Shown: positions 33,789-42,744, counted from the first letter of the stretch. The stretch is DNA of 64,000 nucleotides from Balneola sp. (GCA_002696035.1 NZQV01000016.1:124001-188000); one strand, 5' to 3'. A program made the numbers and translations. Notes: generated by a model from the sequence alone, not told the origin.

Positions 33789-35489
33789 ATGGGGCACACT
33801 CGATCATTCTTACTCATATTTTCCATTTTACTGATCTCTTCCGGAATCGCATTTGGATTTCAGAATACTGATCAGCCACAGCCAAGGGAGCAGAACCTGC
33901 TGACGAACCCCCAGCGAGCAGTACACACTTTTCTGCACTGGCAGCAATCCGGACATAAGAACATGGATCTTGTTATCACCACCATGAAGCAAGCTGATGG
34001 TGACAAAGAACAAAAGGCTGAACTGGCCGCCCAGCTCCTGAAAGTATTGGACGCGCGCGGATTGTTGATAGATTACGACAAGATTCCTTCCAACCCCAAT
34101 TACACGGATAGTCTTTCAGGATTACAGCAGTACATTTTATTCCAGAGCTTGCCCGAAGTTTATCTTTCTAAGACCAACGAAAATGAATGGGTTTTTTCTG
34201 AGGCCACGGTAGAAAGTATCCCCGATCTATACGCCAATACCTTCTCAAGCTGGTTTACTTTTTTGGTTGATAATCTCCCGGACTGGGCTTATAACGAATG
34301 GATGGGAATCATGATCTGGCAATATTTAGCGGTTTTCATTTGGTTGCTTGTCGGCCTCATTTTGATGAAGATTTTCCAGTTCTTTTTGGATAACTACGTC
34401 CGAAGGCTTGCCGAAAAAACCAAGATAAGCTGGGATGATGACCTGATCGATGGAGTTGAAAAACCTTCCGGCTACATTTTCCTGCTCACTTTTTACTTTC
34501 TGACTTACTCCAATCTTCAATTTTCGGTGAGCATAAGTCATTTCCTGTCGGTCACCTTGGAAATTGCATTGTCCGTAACTGTAGTTTGGCTGTTTTATAA
34601 CCTCTCTGATGTCTTTTCGAAATATCTAAGCGTTCTGACATCCAAAACCGATACCGAACTGGATGACCAACTCATTCCGCTCATTCGCAAAACCCTGCGC
34701 TTTTTTGTGGTGCTGATGGGAGTGATCGCTATCCTGCAGAACAATGGTTATAACGTAGCATCGCTTATTGCCGGACTTGGAATTGGTGGTTTGGCTGTGG
34801 CTTTGGCCGCGCGCGAAACACTGTCCAATTTCTTTGGATCGCTTACCATTTTCATGGACCGTCCCTTTAAGATCGGGGACTGGATCAAAACCGGTAATGT
34901 TGAGGGAACTGTGGAAGAAGTCGGTTTTCGATCTACTCGTGTTCGTACTTTTTACAATTCGCTGGTGAGTGTTCCAAATTCAAATATCGCTAACACAGAT
35001 ATTGACAACCTTGGGTTACGAAAATATCGCCGATTAAAAACCGTACTCAATCTCACCTACTCAACAAAACCGGAACAGATGGAAGCTTTTGTAGAGGGTA
35101 TCAAAGCCATCGTAAAAGCCAACAACCACATGCGCCAGGATTATTATGAAGTACACTTCAACTCCTTTGGTGCACACTCACTGGACGTTTTAGTGTATGT
35201 ATTTTTTGATGTACCCGACTGGAGTACCGAACTTCAGCAGCGCCACAATTTCCTGCTGGAGATCTTGCGACTTGCAAAAGAAGTAGGTGTTGAGTTTGCC
35301 TTTCCAACCCAAACACTGCACATGGATAGTTTTCACCAGGATGAACCACGAAAAGCAGGTGAAGAACGAACCGAAGAAGAATTGGCCTCTGCTGTTTATG
35401 ACTTTGGTCCGGATGGCAAGAAAGGTAAACCGGACGGTATTCGCATTTTTAAGAGTGGTGAAGAAGTCGATTTTGGGGCGAATAAATAG
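33789..35489 (+). CDS. Mechanosensitive channel, MscS family (large form)
   Basis: A 566-residue membrane channel with a signal peptide (from ATG 33789), a periplasmic N-terminal region of about 160 residues, then five transmembrane helices (about 180-330). The pore-lining helix is LIAGLGIGGLAVALAARETL, and the beta domain follows (FMDRPFKIGDWIKTGNVEG, RTFYNSLVSVPNSNIANTDI). This is the full MscS signature. The extended C-terminus is charged (EEVDFGANK). Such channels release osmolytes on hypo-osmotic shock. An upstream TTG at 33768 is less likely, as the signal peptide begins at the ATG. Confidence 0.93.
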   Translation: MGHTRSFLLIFSILLISSGIAFGFQNTDQPQPREQNLLTNPQRAVHTFLHWQQSGHKNMDLVITTMKQADGDKEQKAELAAQLLKVLDARGLLIDYDKIPSNPNYTDSLSGLQQYILFQSLPEVYLSKTNENEWVFSEATVESIPDLYANTFSSWFTFLVDNLPDWAYNEWMGIMIWQYLAVFIWLLVGLILMKIFQFFLDNYVRRLAEKTKISWDDDLIDGVEKPSGYIFLLTFYFLTYSNLQFSVSISHFLSVTLEIALSVTVVWLFYNLSDVFSKYLSVLTSKTDTELDDQLIPLIRKTLRFFVVLMGVIAILQNNGYNVASLIAGLGIGGLAVALAARETLSNFFGSLTIFMDRPFKIGDWIKTGNVEGTVEEVGFRSTRVRTFYNSLVSVPNSNIANTDIDNLGLRKYRRLKTVLNLTYSTKPEQMEAFVEGIKAIVKANNHMRQDYYEVHFNSFGAHSLDVLVYVFFDVPDWSTELQQRHNFLLEILRLAKEVGVEFAFPTQTLHMDSFHQDEPRKAGEERTEEELASAVYDFGPDGKKGKPDGIRIFKSGEEVDFGANK

Positions 35490-35536
35490 GCCTAAACAAG
35501 GAAAACACAGCATAGATTAGATCACATTAGCTTATG

Positions 35537-35637
35537 ATCTTAGAATCGATGTACATCGTAGCGCGTCTCTCCAGAGTTGCGTGTGGCATGCTTTACACCT
35601 CAATTTCCTGCTTTCGAAAGCGACCCGGTTCTAATCT
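35537..35637. repeat. REP-like repeat, degenerate copy D
   Basis: Decayed relative of copies A-C. The left arm is eroded (GATCTTAGAATCGATGTACA). The middle (TACATCGTAGCGCG) and right arm (TCTCTCCAGAGTTGCG) remain, and the tail ends GGTTCTAATCT like copies B and C. It is alone in the roughly 395-base gap 35490-35884 after the MscS gene. That gap otherwise holds nothing recognisable apart from the terminator at its right end. Confidence 0.6.
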
Positions 35638-35820
35638 CAGCCAGATCAAGAAAACACAGCGAAAAATTTTCAATAAATAATCTTAAGTCACCGCTCGATG
35701 AACATCTTGAATCAATTTAAGCTTTTTTTCCTCGCTGAAGACTTAAGATATCCTTTGATAGCTCCACTGAAAAATTATCATAAAAAATCTCAGTGAAACT
35801 CTGTGACCTTTAAGGTTAAC

Positions 35821-35851
35821 AAAAAAAAGCCGACCCAATTGAGCCGGCTTT
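35821..35851 (-). terminator. Intrinsic terminator of the bacilliredoxin gene
   Basis: On the minus strand AAAGCCG pairs with CGGCTTT around a 12-base loop, and the hairpin is followed by a run of eight T (the A run starting at 35821). It lies 34 bases beyond the stop of the bacilliredoxin-like gene, the right place to end that transcript. Confidence 0.88.
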
Positions 35852-35884
35852 GAAATTCAAAATGTATAATATTTAGGCTTCAGC

Positions 35885-36343
35885 TTATTTCGCCGCCTTT
35901 TCTTCTTCCTTTTCTCCGGAAAAAGCTTCGAATACCATTTTCAGATCTTCGGCCACCTGTTCTTTGGTCCGGCCTTCGATGCGGTGCCGCGGAATCATAG
36001 CTTTGATCTCGCCATCCACAAAATAGGCAAATGCCGGTGATGATGGCGGATACTCAGAAAAATAGTCGCGCGCATGGGCCGTCGCTTCTTTATCCTGTCC
36101 GGCAAACACGGTTACCAGATGATCAGGTCTCACTTCGGCTTTTTCCAGCGCAATGCCTAAACCGGGACGTGCATTCCCTGCTGCACAACCACAAACGGAA
36201 TTGATAGCCAAAAGCATAGTGCCTTTATATTCCTTCATAGCACGATCTACATCATCTGTAGTTTTCAATTCTTCTACGCCGAACTTAGTCAGCTCTTCTC
36301 TCATCCAGGACGTATCAGGTCCCATTCCAAATCCAAATTGCAT
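35885..36343 (-). CDS. Bacilliredoxin (BrxA/BrxB, YphP/YqiW family)
   Basis: Cytosolic thioredoxin-fold protein that removes bacillithiol or similar low-molecular-weight thiols from S-thiolated proteins. The CGC active-site motif is in NSVCGCAAGNARPGL. Other family marks are MLLAINSV, HLVTVFAGQDKEAT and YPPSSPAFAYF. It has 152 residues from the ATG at 36343, preceded by an AAAGAGA site on the minus strand. An in-frame upstream start at 36391 would add 16 unconserved residues. It is adjacent to superoxide dismutase, forming a small oxidative-stress neighbourhood. Confidence 0.93.
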   Translation of the reverse strand: MQFGFGMGPDTSWMREELTKFGVEELKTTDDVDRAMKEYKGTMLLAINSVCGCAAGNARPGLGIALEKAEVRPDHLVTVFAGQDKEATAHARDYFSEYPPSSPAFAYFVDGEIKAMIPRHRIEGRTKEQVAEDLKMVFEAFSGEKEEEKAAK

Positions 36344-36412
36344 AATAGTCTCTTTGTGTTTTTTGATTGCTTTAACAGCTGAAAAATACAAAATATTTCA
36401 GCCAAAATAAGA

Positions 36413-36440
36413 CGAGGCCTCCCATAGTAGGGAAGCCTCG
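36413..36440 (-). terminator. Hairpin after the superoxide dismutase gene
   Basis: CGAGGCCTCCC and GGGAAGCCTCG (36413-36423 and 36430-36440) pair with one mismatch around a 6-base loop. On the minus strand this follows the sod stop codon by about 50 bases and is followed by GTCTTATTTT, a weak T-rich tail. It probably terminates the sod transcript before the bacilliredoxin promoter. Confidence 0.75.
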
Positions 36441-36490
36441 AAATAATCAATTTCCCGCGATTGCGAGAATGACCTTATCTTAAGTCGTTG

Positions 36491-37099
36491 TTACTTAGCT
36501 GCTTTATAATTTTCAGCTACTTGGTCCCAATTCACTACATTCCAGAAAGCTGAAATGTAATCAGGACGACGATTTTGATAGTTCAGGTAATACGCATGTT
36601 CCCAAACGTCGATTCCCATAATTGGAGTGTATCCTTCCATCAGCGGGCTATCCTGATTTGGAGTAGAATGCACAACCAGGTTTCCGCTTCCATCAACTGA
36701 AAGCCATGCCCAGCCAGAACCAAAACGTCCGCCTGCGGCAGCGTTGAATTCTTCTTTAAACTCATCGAGGCTGCCAAAAGTATCGTTAATAGCATCAGCT
36801 AATTCACCTTCAGGGCTTCCGCCTCCATTTGGGGAAAGAATGCTCCAAAAGAGATTGTGATTTGCATATCCGCCGCCACTGTTAATTACAGCTTGTTTTT
36901 TCTCTGCAGGAACTTCGTCAATACGTCGCAGCACTTCTTCAATATCAAGGTCGGCAAAATCGTGACCTTCCAGGGCTGCATTTACTTTGTTGGTATATCC
37001 CTGATGGTGTTTGGTGTGATGGATCTCCATCGTACGCGCATCGATGTGGGGTTCAAGTGCGTCATAGTCGTATGGTAATTCAGGAAGTGAGTAAGCCAT
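36491..37099 (-). CDS. Superoxide dismutase, Fe/Mn family
   Basis: Cytosolic dismutase of 202 residues converting superoxide to hydrogen peroxide and oxygen. Metal ligands are visible: His in [13 protein letters not shown], His in [11 protein letters not shown], and the DVWEHAYY motif supplying Asp and His. The GGGYANH form and the [10 protein letters not shown] region are closer to Mn or cambialistic enzymes than to strict Fe enzymes, but the metal cannot be told from sequence. Its start is preceded by AAAGGAG-like bases on the minus strand (AAAAAGGAGTTAAACA). Confidence 0.96.
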   Translation of the reverse strand: MAYSLPELPYDYDALEPHIDARTMEIHHTKHHQGYTNKVNAALEGHDFADLDIEEVLRRIDEVPAEKKQAVINSGGGYANHNLFWSILSPNGGGSPEGELADAINDTFGSLDEFKEEFNAAAGGRFGSGWAWLSVDGSGNLVVHSTPNQDSPLMEGYTPIMGIDVWEHAYYLNYQNRRPDYISAFWNVVNWDQVAENYKAAK

Positions 37100-37327
37100 T
37101 GTTTAACTCCTTTTTAAATTCAAATTGATCGGCGCTTATAAGTTGTGCGCCTTTAATTTATCGTTCCTAAACATAAGCAAAACGGGGTTAAAATTCGTTC
37201 CGGCTCCCCATCAATACAATCTATCTTTTAGATTTGTTAACACTATCGGAAAAGGTTACTCTGAAATCCTCTCGAAATTGAAGTATCTTATGGGTCTCAT
37301 ACAACATTTTCTCACTCACATTTATTT

Positions 37328-38788
37328 ATGAAGTACGATTACGACGTTATTATTATTGGAAGCGGGCCTGCCGGATTTTCCTGTGCCATGCAAAGCTCAA
37401 AATTCGATAAGAAAGTTTTGGTTATTGAAGCCAACAAAGATTCTTTTGGGGGAACATGGATCAATTCCGGGACCATCCCCAGTAAAGCCCTACGCGAAAC
37501 AGCCCGTATCATTCAGCGGTTCCAAAGCCAGTTTGAAGATCTCACTCATGAAAAAGCGTACCAGCATCACAAAATGGAAGAACTGCTGAAGTACAAAAAT
37601 GAGACACTTCAGAGTAAAAATTCCAAAGTAGAAAACGATTTCAACAAAAATGAGATCGATACGGTGCGTGGTTATGGAGTCCTTAAAGATGCCAATACCA
37701 TAGAAGTTCAAAAACATGACGGGGAGATCGAAGAGTTCACTGCTGAGTTTATCTTTGCATCTCCGGGCAGCAAACCCATCAACCCAGAGAGTTTTGATGT
37801 AGACCACGATAAAGTTCTGGATTACACTTCTGTGTTGAACCTGACACATATTCCCCGCAAGATCTTAGTGATCGGAAGCGGAGTACAGGCCCTGGAGTAT
37901 GCAACTACCTTTTCCAATCTTGGCAGTCGCGTTTCCATCTTAAATGAGGCCGACTCCTTTCTTCCCTTTTTGGATAACGAGATCACAGATCAGCTTATAC
38001 AGGTCCTTAAAAAGCAACAGATCGAAGTATTTTCAAACGCCAATAATATAACGATCGCATCTAACAGCTTACGCAACACAACTGAGGTACGATACCAACT
38101 CAGAAACGACAATGAAAAGGATCGCACCCATGTTATAGAAACGGAACATGTTCTTTATTTAGGGGGCAAAACTCCAAATACAAGCGGCATGGGTTTAGAA
38201 AATGCCGGTGTTGAGCTGGATGAAGACGGTTACATCAACGTAGATAACGATTACCAAACGAACGTTGATAATATTTTTGCCGGTGGCGATGTGATCGGCT
38301 ATCCTGCTTTAGCTTCTGCTTCATTTTCTGAAGGGCGCTTGGCCTCCTGCCGTATGTTCGGTATTGAGGCATTGGACGTGCCTCCCGAAATTCCCTTTGC
38401 CATCTACTCCATCCCCGAAATCTCCAGCATTGGAATCACCGAAAAAGAAGCCAAATCACGGGGCTATGATGTAACGGTTGGACGTGCTTACTACAAAAAT
38501 ATTACTCAGGGAGATATCAGTAACCAGCAGGAGGGTTTGCTGAAACTAGTATTTGAGACAGAAAATCTGAATTTAGTGGGCGTTCACATTATCGGGGAAC
38601 GAGCCAGTGACCTTATTCACCTTGGACAAGCCGTGATGTCGCTAGGAGGAGATGTGCGTTACTTTATAAACCACGTGCTTAACTATCCTACCTACAGCGA
38701 GGCCTACCGTATTGCGGCTTTTAACGGCATGAACCGGGTGTATAAAGCAGGCGTGAAGTACAAGAAGATCCTGAAAAACAAAAACTAA
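37328..38788 (+). CDS. SthA-like flavoprotein (NAD(P) transhydrogenase family)
   Basis: FAD-dependent pyridine-nucleotide oxidoreductase of 486 residues. It has GSGPAG for FAD (residues 11-16), a second GSGVQALEYAT for NAD(P), FAGGDV near 318, and a dimerisation domain. In place of the redox disulfide motif CxxxxC it has FGGTWINSGTIPSK, with W44 and T49 where lipoamide dehydrogenases have Cys. SthA (soluble transhydrogenase) likewise lacks the second Cys (GTIPSKALR), so a disulfide-independent transhydrogenase role is most likely. The absence of even the first Cys is unusual. The gene diverges from sod across a 228-base intergenic region. Confidence 0.82.
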   Translation: MKYDYDVIIIGSGPAGFSCAMQSSKFDKKVLVIEANKDSFGGTWINSGTIPSKALRETARIIQRFQSQFEDLTHEKAYQHHKMEELLKYKNETLQSKNSKVENDFNKNEIDTVRGYGVLKDANTIEVQKHDGEIEEFTAEFIFASPGSKPINPESFDVDHDKVLDYTSVLNLTHIPRKILVIGSGVQALEYATTFSNLGSRVSILNEADSFLPFLDNEITDQLIQVLKKQQIEVFSNANNITIASNSLRNTTEVRYQLRNDNEKDRTHVIETEHVLYLGGKTPNTSGMGLENAGVELDEDGYINVDNDYQTNVDNIFAGGDVIGYPALASASFSEGRLASCRMFGIEALDVPPEIPFAIYSIPEISSIGITEKEAKSRGYDVTVGRAYYKNITQGDISNQQEGLLKLVFETENLNLVGVHIIGERASDLIHLGQAVMSLGGDVRYFINHVLNYPTYSEAYRIAAFNGMNRVYKAGVKYKKILKNKN

Positions 38789-38812
38789 AAACACCGAACA
38801 CTGTACAGGATT

Positions 38813-38883
38813 GTTCCCACGCAGAGCGTAGGAACAAGTACGCTACTCACTTACTCTCGCTCCTGACGCTCTGCGTCGGAGCG
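38813..38883. repeat. Two adjacent G+C-rich palindromes after the SthA-like gene
   Basis: GTTCCCACGC-aga-GCGTAGGAAC (38813-38835) and CGCTCCTGACGC-tct-GCGTCGGAGCG (38858-38883) are two hairpins 22 bases apart that share an AGAGCGT/ACGCTCT core in opposite orientation. They therefore look like the two halves of one larger inverted element. No T tract follows. The second resembles the terminator stem at 32613. These are dispersed REP-like palindromes lying between convergent genes. Confidence 0.65.
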
Positions 38884-38925
38884 AATATCTTCTCCCTTCA
38901 ATGTTCCTTGCTGGATGTGCGATGT

Positions 38926-39633
38926 TCAAACGTAATGAATAGCTTTGCGCATGCCTTCGGAGTCGAGCTCAAATTCTTCAGGCAATGTTTTAATTCCTTT
39001 CTCTTCTGAGATCTTTGCCGAATAAGCCAGCACCATTGCATCCACGATATCATCTTCTTCCACCTCATTACGACGGAAGTCCTCTTTAATATCACGGAAG
39101 AAATCGTCTGCAATAGGTTCCCGGTCTTCGATAAGCTTCAACCGGTGTTTGATGCCCTTCTTCAGGTTTTTCTTTTGGTAGATCATCCCGCCATTCAGCG
39201 TTTGGAACAGCAATTCGGGATGAGATTCCAGCACTTTATCTCTCAGTGATTCATCCGCACGCAAAAGCTCATCTACCATTTGTATTTTTGGAGTGATATT
39301 CCACGATTGCAGCGTCAGTTTTTTATCGGTGTATTCGTGACTGATCATGTTGGCTTCCACATAGGAAGGAGCTGTCAGCGCCGGACGAATGGGCGGACTG
39401 AATACGCTGGAAGCATATTCCCCACCTAATTTCTTGCGCAAAAGGGCATCAGCTTCCCGGGTATACTCCTCATCTTCCAACCCGATCGGCATGTCAATGA
39501 ATACACGGTCAAATGTTTCAAAAGCTTCTTTCAAGGCTTCCCTATCCCGAAGGATCTCGTATTTCTCTTCGCCCTCATCAAAAGTGATGAGGATCCATCC
39601 TGCCTGACAACCGTCTATTCCTGCTGTTTTCAC
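38926..39633 (-). CDS. DUF429 family protein (RNase H-like fold, predicted nuclease)
   Basis: A 235-residue protein. Start GIDGCQAGWI (first conserved Asp), RVFIDMPIGLEDEE (second Asp) and EEDDIVDAMVLAY (C-terminal acidic strand) are the signature DUF429 blocks expected to build an RNase H-like catalytic site. No experimental function is established for the family. The start codon is GTG, and it overlaps the stop of aspS by four bases (GTGA at 39630-39633), so its translation is probably coupled to aspS. Its C-terminus faces two G+C-rich palindromes. Confidence 0.87.
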   Translation of the reverse strand: MKTAGIDGCQAGWILITFDEGEEKYEILRDREALKEAFETFDRVFIDMPIGLEDEEYTREADALLRKKLGGEYASSVFSPPIRPALTAPSYVEANMISHEYTDKKLTLQSWNITPKIQMVDELLRADESLRDKVLESHPELLFQTLNGGMIYQKKNLKKGIKHRLKLIEDREPIADDFFRDIKEDFRRNEVEEDDIVDAMVLAYSAKISEEKGIKTLPEEFELDSEGMRKAIHYV

Positions 39634-41414
39634 TGTAACTGATCTTTGATGTTTTTCTTGAGTTGGATATGCAGCTCATCCAGCTGATGTTTGTCTACCG
39701 TATCCGGAGAGTTATCCATCATGCTTTGTGCTTTCTGGTTTTTTGGGAAGGCGATAACGTCGCGAAGACTTTTGGCCCCGGTCAGTAACATAATGGCCCT
39801 GTCTACCCCAAAAGCAATTCCACCATGTGGAGGAGCTCCATATTTGAACGCATCCAGCAAGAAGCCAAATTTCTCTTCGGCTTCCTTATCAGAAATGCCT
39901 AACAATTCAAATACTCTGCGCTGCATTTTCTGATTATGGATACGGATAGAACCACCACCCAGCTCATTTCCGTTCAGTACCAGGTCATAAGCACGCGCTT
40001 TTACTTTACCGGGCTCTGAATCCATCAGTTCTACATCTTCTGCCCTTGGTGAGGTAAATGGATGGTGCATTGCATGGTAACGGCGAGATTCTTCATCCCA
40101 CTCCAACAGAGGAAATTCCGTAACCCAAAGGAAATTATATTTTGACTCATCGATCAACTCAAACTCTTTCCCCATCATAAGGCGAAGCTGTCCGAGTTGT
40201 TTGAGGACATCCGGTTTTGGTCCTGCAAGAATGAGCACTAGGTCTCCCTCCTTCGCTTCGGATTTCTCCACCATCTGATCTACAATATCATCGGTCAGGA
40301 ACTTAGCCACGCTGCACAGCGGACCATCTTCCTGCATCTTGATGTAGATCAATCCTCCGGCACCGGTTTCTTCTTTCACGCGATCGGTCAATCTATCGAT
40401 AGCGCCACGGCCCATATCTCCTTGACCGGGCACGGTGATTCCAACCACACCACCACCGTCTTTCACTGTATTTGAGAACACTTTGAATTCGGCATCTCTT
40501 ACGATCTTAGAAAAATCTTTGAACTCCAGTCCAAAGCGAATGTCTGGTTTATCGGAACCATAAGTATTCATAGCCTCTTCGTAGGTCATGCGCGGAAATG
40601 GTGTTTCCACTTCATAGCCAATGGTATCTTTGAACACTTTCTTCCAGAGAGATTCGTGCGTTTCATAGATCACTTCTTCATCCACAAAGCTCATCTCCAC
40701 ATCAATTTGGGTGAACTCCGGCTGGCGATCGGTACGCAGATCTTCATCCCGAAAACACTTCACGATCTGAAAATATCGGTCGTAACCGGAAACCATCAGC
40801 AACTGCTTATAGGTCTGTGGACTTTGAGGAAGAGCAAAAAACTTCCCTGCATTCACACGACTCGGCACCAAATAATCACGGGCCCCTTCTGGCGTACTGC
40901 GCATCAATACCGGAGTCTCAACTTCGGCAAATTTCAGGTTGTGATAGAATTCTCGCACCGACTGATAAAATTTGGATCGCAACATCAAACGATCCTGTAC
41001 TTCAGGGCGTCGAAGGTCGAGATAGCGATACTTCAACCGAACATCTTCATTGGTAGAAATGCCATCTTTGATCTCAAATGGAGGCGTCTCAGCTTCCGAG
41101 TAGATCACCAAGTCGGTGGCTTCGATCTCGATCTCACCCGTAGGCAAATTTGGATTTCTATTTTCCTCGCCCCGCGTGATCACTTTTCCTTTTACGCCGA
41201 TCACATATTCGGCACGCAACTGCTCAGCTTTTTCGTGAAGGGCATCATCTTCTTCGGTAAAAACAACCTGAGTTACGCCATAGCGATCTCTCAGATCAAT
41301 AAAAATAACGCCGCCCAGGTCGCGCCGGGGACCAACCCATCCATTTAAAATTACTTCGTCGCCAATATCGGTTGCGGTTAACTCTCCGCAGGTATGTGTT
41401 CTTTTGAGGGTCAT
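39630..41414 (-). CDS. aspS: Aspartyl-tRNA synthetase (bacterial type)
   Basis: Class II synthetase that charges tRNA(Asp). The ATG at 41414 gives 594 residues, the usual bacterial length. It has an anticodon-binding OB-fold at the N-terminus (LNGWVGPRRDLGGVIFIDLR), motif 2 (KCFRDEDLRTDRQPEFTQID), an inserted GAD domain in the middle, and motif 3 (GGIAFGVDRAIMLLTG) near the end, followed by the expected QSMMDNSP tail. An upstream in-frame start at 41471 adds 19 residues with no family support. Essential gene. The downstream DUF429 gene overlaps its stop. Confidence 0.97.
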   Translation of the reverse strand: MTLKRTHTCGELTATDIGDEVILNGWVGPRRDLGGVIFIDLRDRYGVTQVVFTEEDDALHEKAEQLRAEYVIGVKGKVITRGEENRNPNLPTGEIEIEATDLVIYSEAETPPFEIKDGISTNEDVRLKYRYLDLRRPEVQDRLMLRSKFYQSVREFYHNLKFAEVETPVLMRSTPEGARDYLVPSRVNAGKFFALPQSPQTYKQLLMVSGYDRYFQIVKCFRDEDLRTDRQPEFTQIDVEMSFVDEEVIYETHESLWKKVFKDTIGYEVETPFPRMTYEEAMNTYGSDKPDIRFGLEFKDFSKIVRDAEFKVFSNTVKDGGGVVGITVPGQGDMGRGAIDRLTDRVKEETGAGGLIYIKMQEDGPLCSVAKFLTDDIVDQMVEKSEAKEGDLVLILAGPKPDVLKQLGQLRLMMGKEFELIDESKYNFLWVTEFPLLEWDEESRRYHAMHHPFTSPRAEDVELMDSEPGKVKARAYDLVLNGNELGGGSIRIHNQKMQRRVFELLGISDKEAEEKFGFLLDAFKYGAPPHGGIAFGVDRAIMLLTGAKSLRDVIAFPKNQKAQSMMDNSPDTVDKHQLDELHIQLKKNIKDQLQ

Positions 41415-41496
41415 TCTTTTCGATGAATCGTAGAGTGAAAACTTTTGGTTATTAAGGCGCTGAAAATACACATAATGTTAACGAATCGCTTAATCA

Positions 41497-41928
41497 ATGT
41501 GGCAGGAACTTATTTTTCTGACAAATACCTTCACTTCATTTTTTATGATGGGACTCATCTGGCTTGTACAGCTGGTACATTATCCCTCTTTCAGATTTGT
41601 GTCTGAACAAAACTACCTCGATTTTCAAAACCATCACGTCCACAGTATCGATAAGATCGTGATCCCCATCATGATTATAGAGATCACTACTTCATTCGCC
41701 CTTTCCTGGTATGAAGGATTTCTTTCCCTGAATGCTCTCGGCTTCCTTATTGTATTGATGATCTGGATCTCAACAGGATTGTTCTCGGTGCCGGCTCATT
41801 CCAAACTGGAATCCGGGAAAGATCTGGAAGCCATCAACAAACTCGTTTCCACCAACTGGATCCGGACCATCTTGTGGACCCTGAAATCCGGATTGAGTTT
41901 TTATTTGTTGATGAAGATGCTTGGTTGA
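41497..41928 (+). CDS. Four-helix membrane protein of unknown function
   Basis: A 143-residue integral membrane protein with four predicted transmembrane segments (about 8-27, 53-73, 77-98 and 122-141). The loop between helices 1 and 2 holds a conserved-looking WLVQLVHYPSFRFV motif and HHVHSIDKIVIP with three His, and the FSVPAHSKLESGKD loop follows helix 3. This pattern resembles DUF1772-type small membrane proteins and some cytochrome-associated proteins, but I do not recognise a specific family. It begins 82 bases from the divergent aspS gene. Confidence 0.7.
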   Translation: MWQELIFLTNTFTSFFMMGLIWLVQLVHYPSFRFVSEQNYLDFQNHHVHSIDKIVIPIMIIEITTSFALSWYEGFLSLNALGFLIVLMIWISTGLFSVPAHSKLESGKDLEAINKLVSTNWIRTILWTLKSGLSFYLLMKMLG

Positions 41929-42054
41929 GATCCCCAAGCCTTACCAAAAACACCCAAAAAAATTAATATTGGCAAACTTCCCCCAATTTTAGCTACATTA
42001 TTCGTCCTTTCTCCGAGTGGGTCGGAGAAAAACCATTCTACCTGGGGAGGTACA

Positions 42055-42708
42055 ATGAATATCATCGATACTATAGTTGCTGACGGCAACGAGATTTTCA
42101 GATATGGACTAAGTTCCATTTTGCGCGACCACGGTGCTTTTAATATTTGCAGCGAGGTGGACAACGGTGCACTCGTACTTACCGCTTATGAAAGCGTGAA
42201 ACCTCAACTTTGCATCCTCTCCTTTTCTATGCCCGAGATGGAAGGCATCATCATCGCTAAGAAGATCATTGACAAAAATCCCGGTGCCAACATTCTGTTG
42301 ATGGCTGATAAAACCGATCGTGCCACCCTCAACGAATTTTTGGATTCCGGTGCATTTGGATTGATCCACAAATCTGCGCACCAACTTGAGCTCATTGATG
42401 CAGCCGAAAAAGTGGCAGCGGGAGAACGTTTTCTCGGAAGACAATTTTCCCGAATGATGACAGAAGAATACAAGCGCCTTGCCCGAAAGAAAAAACACCC
42501 CGATCCTATCAAATCCATCACCAAAAGAGAAAGAGAGATCCTGGGATTACTCACCGAAGGACTCACCAGTACCGAGATCGCCAATAAACTCTATATCAGT
42601 CCCCGAACGGTAGAAAAGCACCGAACCAATTTATTGAAGAAACTGGATCTGAAGAATACTGCTTCTTTGGTTCGATTCGCCATGGAAAACCAGCAAACCC
42701 TGTTGTAA
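42055..42708 (+). CDS. NarL/LuxR-type regulator with a degenerate receiver domain
   Basis: A 217-residue DNA-binding regulator. The receiver domain spans residues 5-125, and a GerE/LuxR helix-turn-helix lies at about 150-212 (KSITKREREILGLLTEGL, STEIANKLYISPRTVEKHRT). The receiver has lost key phosphorylation residues. The phospho-acceptor position is Ser56 (ILSFSMPEMEG, normally D..MP). The second acidic residue is Gly11 (VADGNE). The conserved Thr is Met in ILLMADK. Only the Lys (HKSA) is kept. It is thus probably phosphorylation-independent. A small hairpin lies in its 5' leader at 42009-42029, ahead of a GGGGAGGT ribosome-binding site. Confidence 0.9.
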   Translation: MNIIDTIVADGNEIFRYGLSSILRDHGAFNICSEVDNGALVLTAYESVKPQLCILSFSMPEMEGIIIAKKIIDKNPGANILLMADKTDRATLNEFLDSGAFGLIHKSAHQLELIDAAEKVAAGERFLGRQFSRMMTEEYKRLARKKKHPDPIKSITKREREILGLLTEGLTSTEIANKLYISPRTVEKHRTNLLKKLDLKNTASLVRFAMENQQTLL

Positions 42709-42711
42709 CTA

Positions 42712-42744
42712 CCAAGTATCAAACCGTTGGAATTTGATACTTGG
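42712..42744 (+). terminator. 12-bp perfect hairpin after the LuxR-type regulator
   Basis: CCAAGTATCAAA (42712-42723) and TTTGATACTTGG (42733-42744) are exactly complementary around a 9-base loop, 4 bases beyond the stop codon. No proper T tract follows (only GGAATTT), so it is either a Rho-independent terminator of weak type or an mRNA 3'-end stabiliser. The main terminator is further on, at 42872. Confidence 0.6.

Noticed and set aside
42009-42029. Terminator of the four-helix membrane protein gene (TTCTCCG/CGGAGAA)
   Set aside because: No T tract follows in either direction. It is mentioned only as a leader hairpin of the regulator gene.
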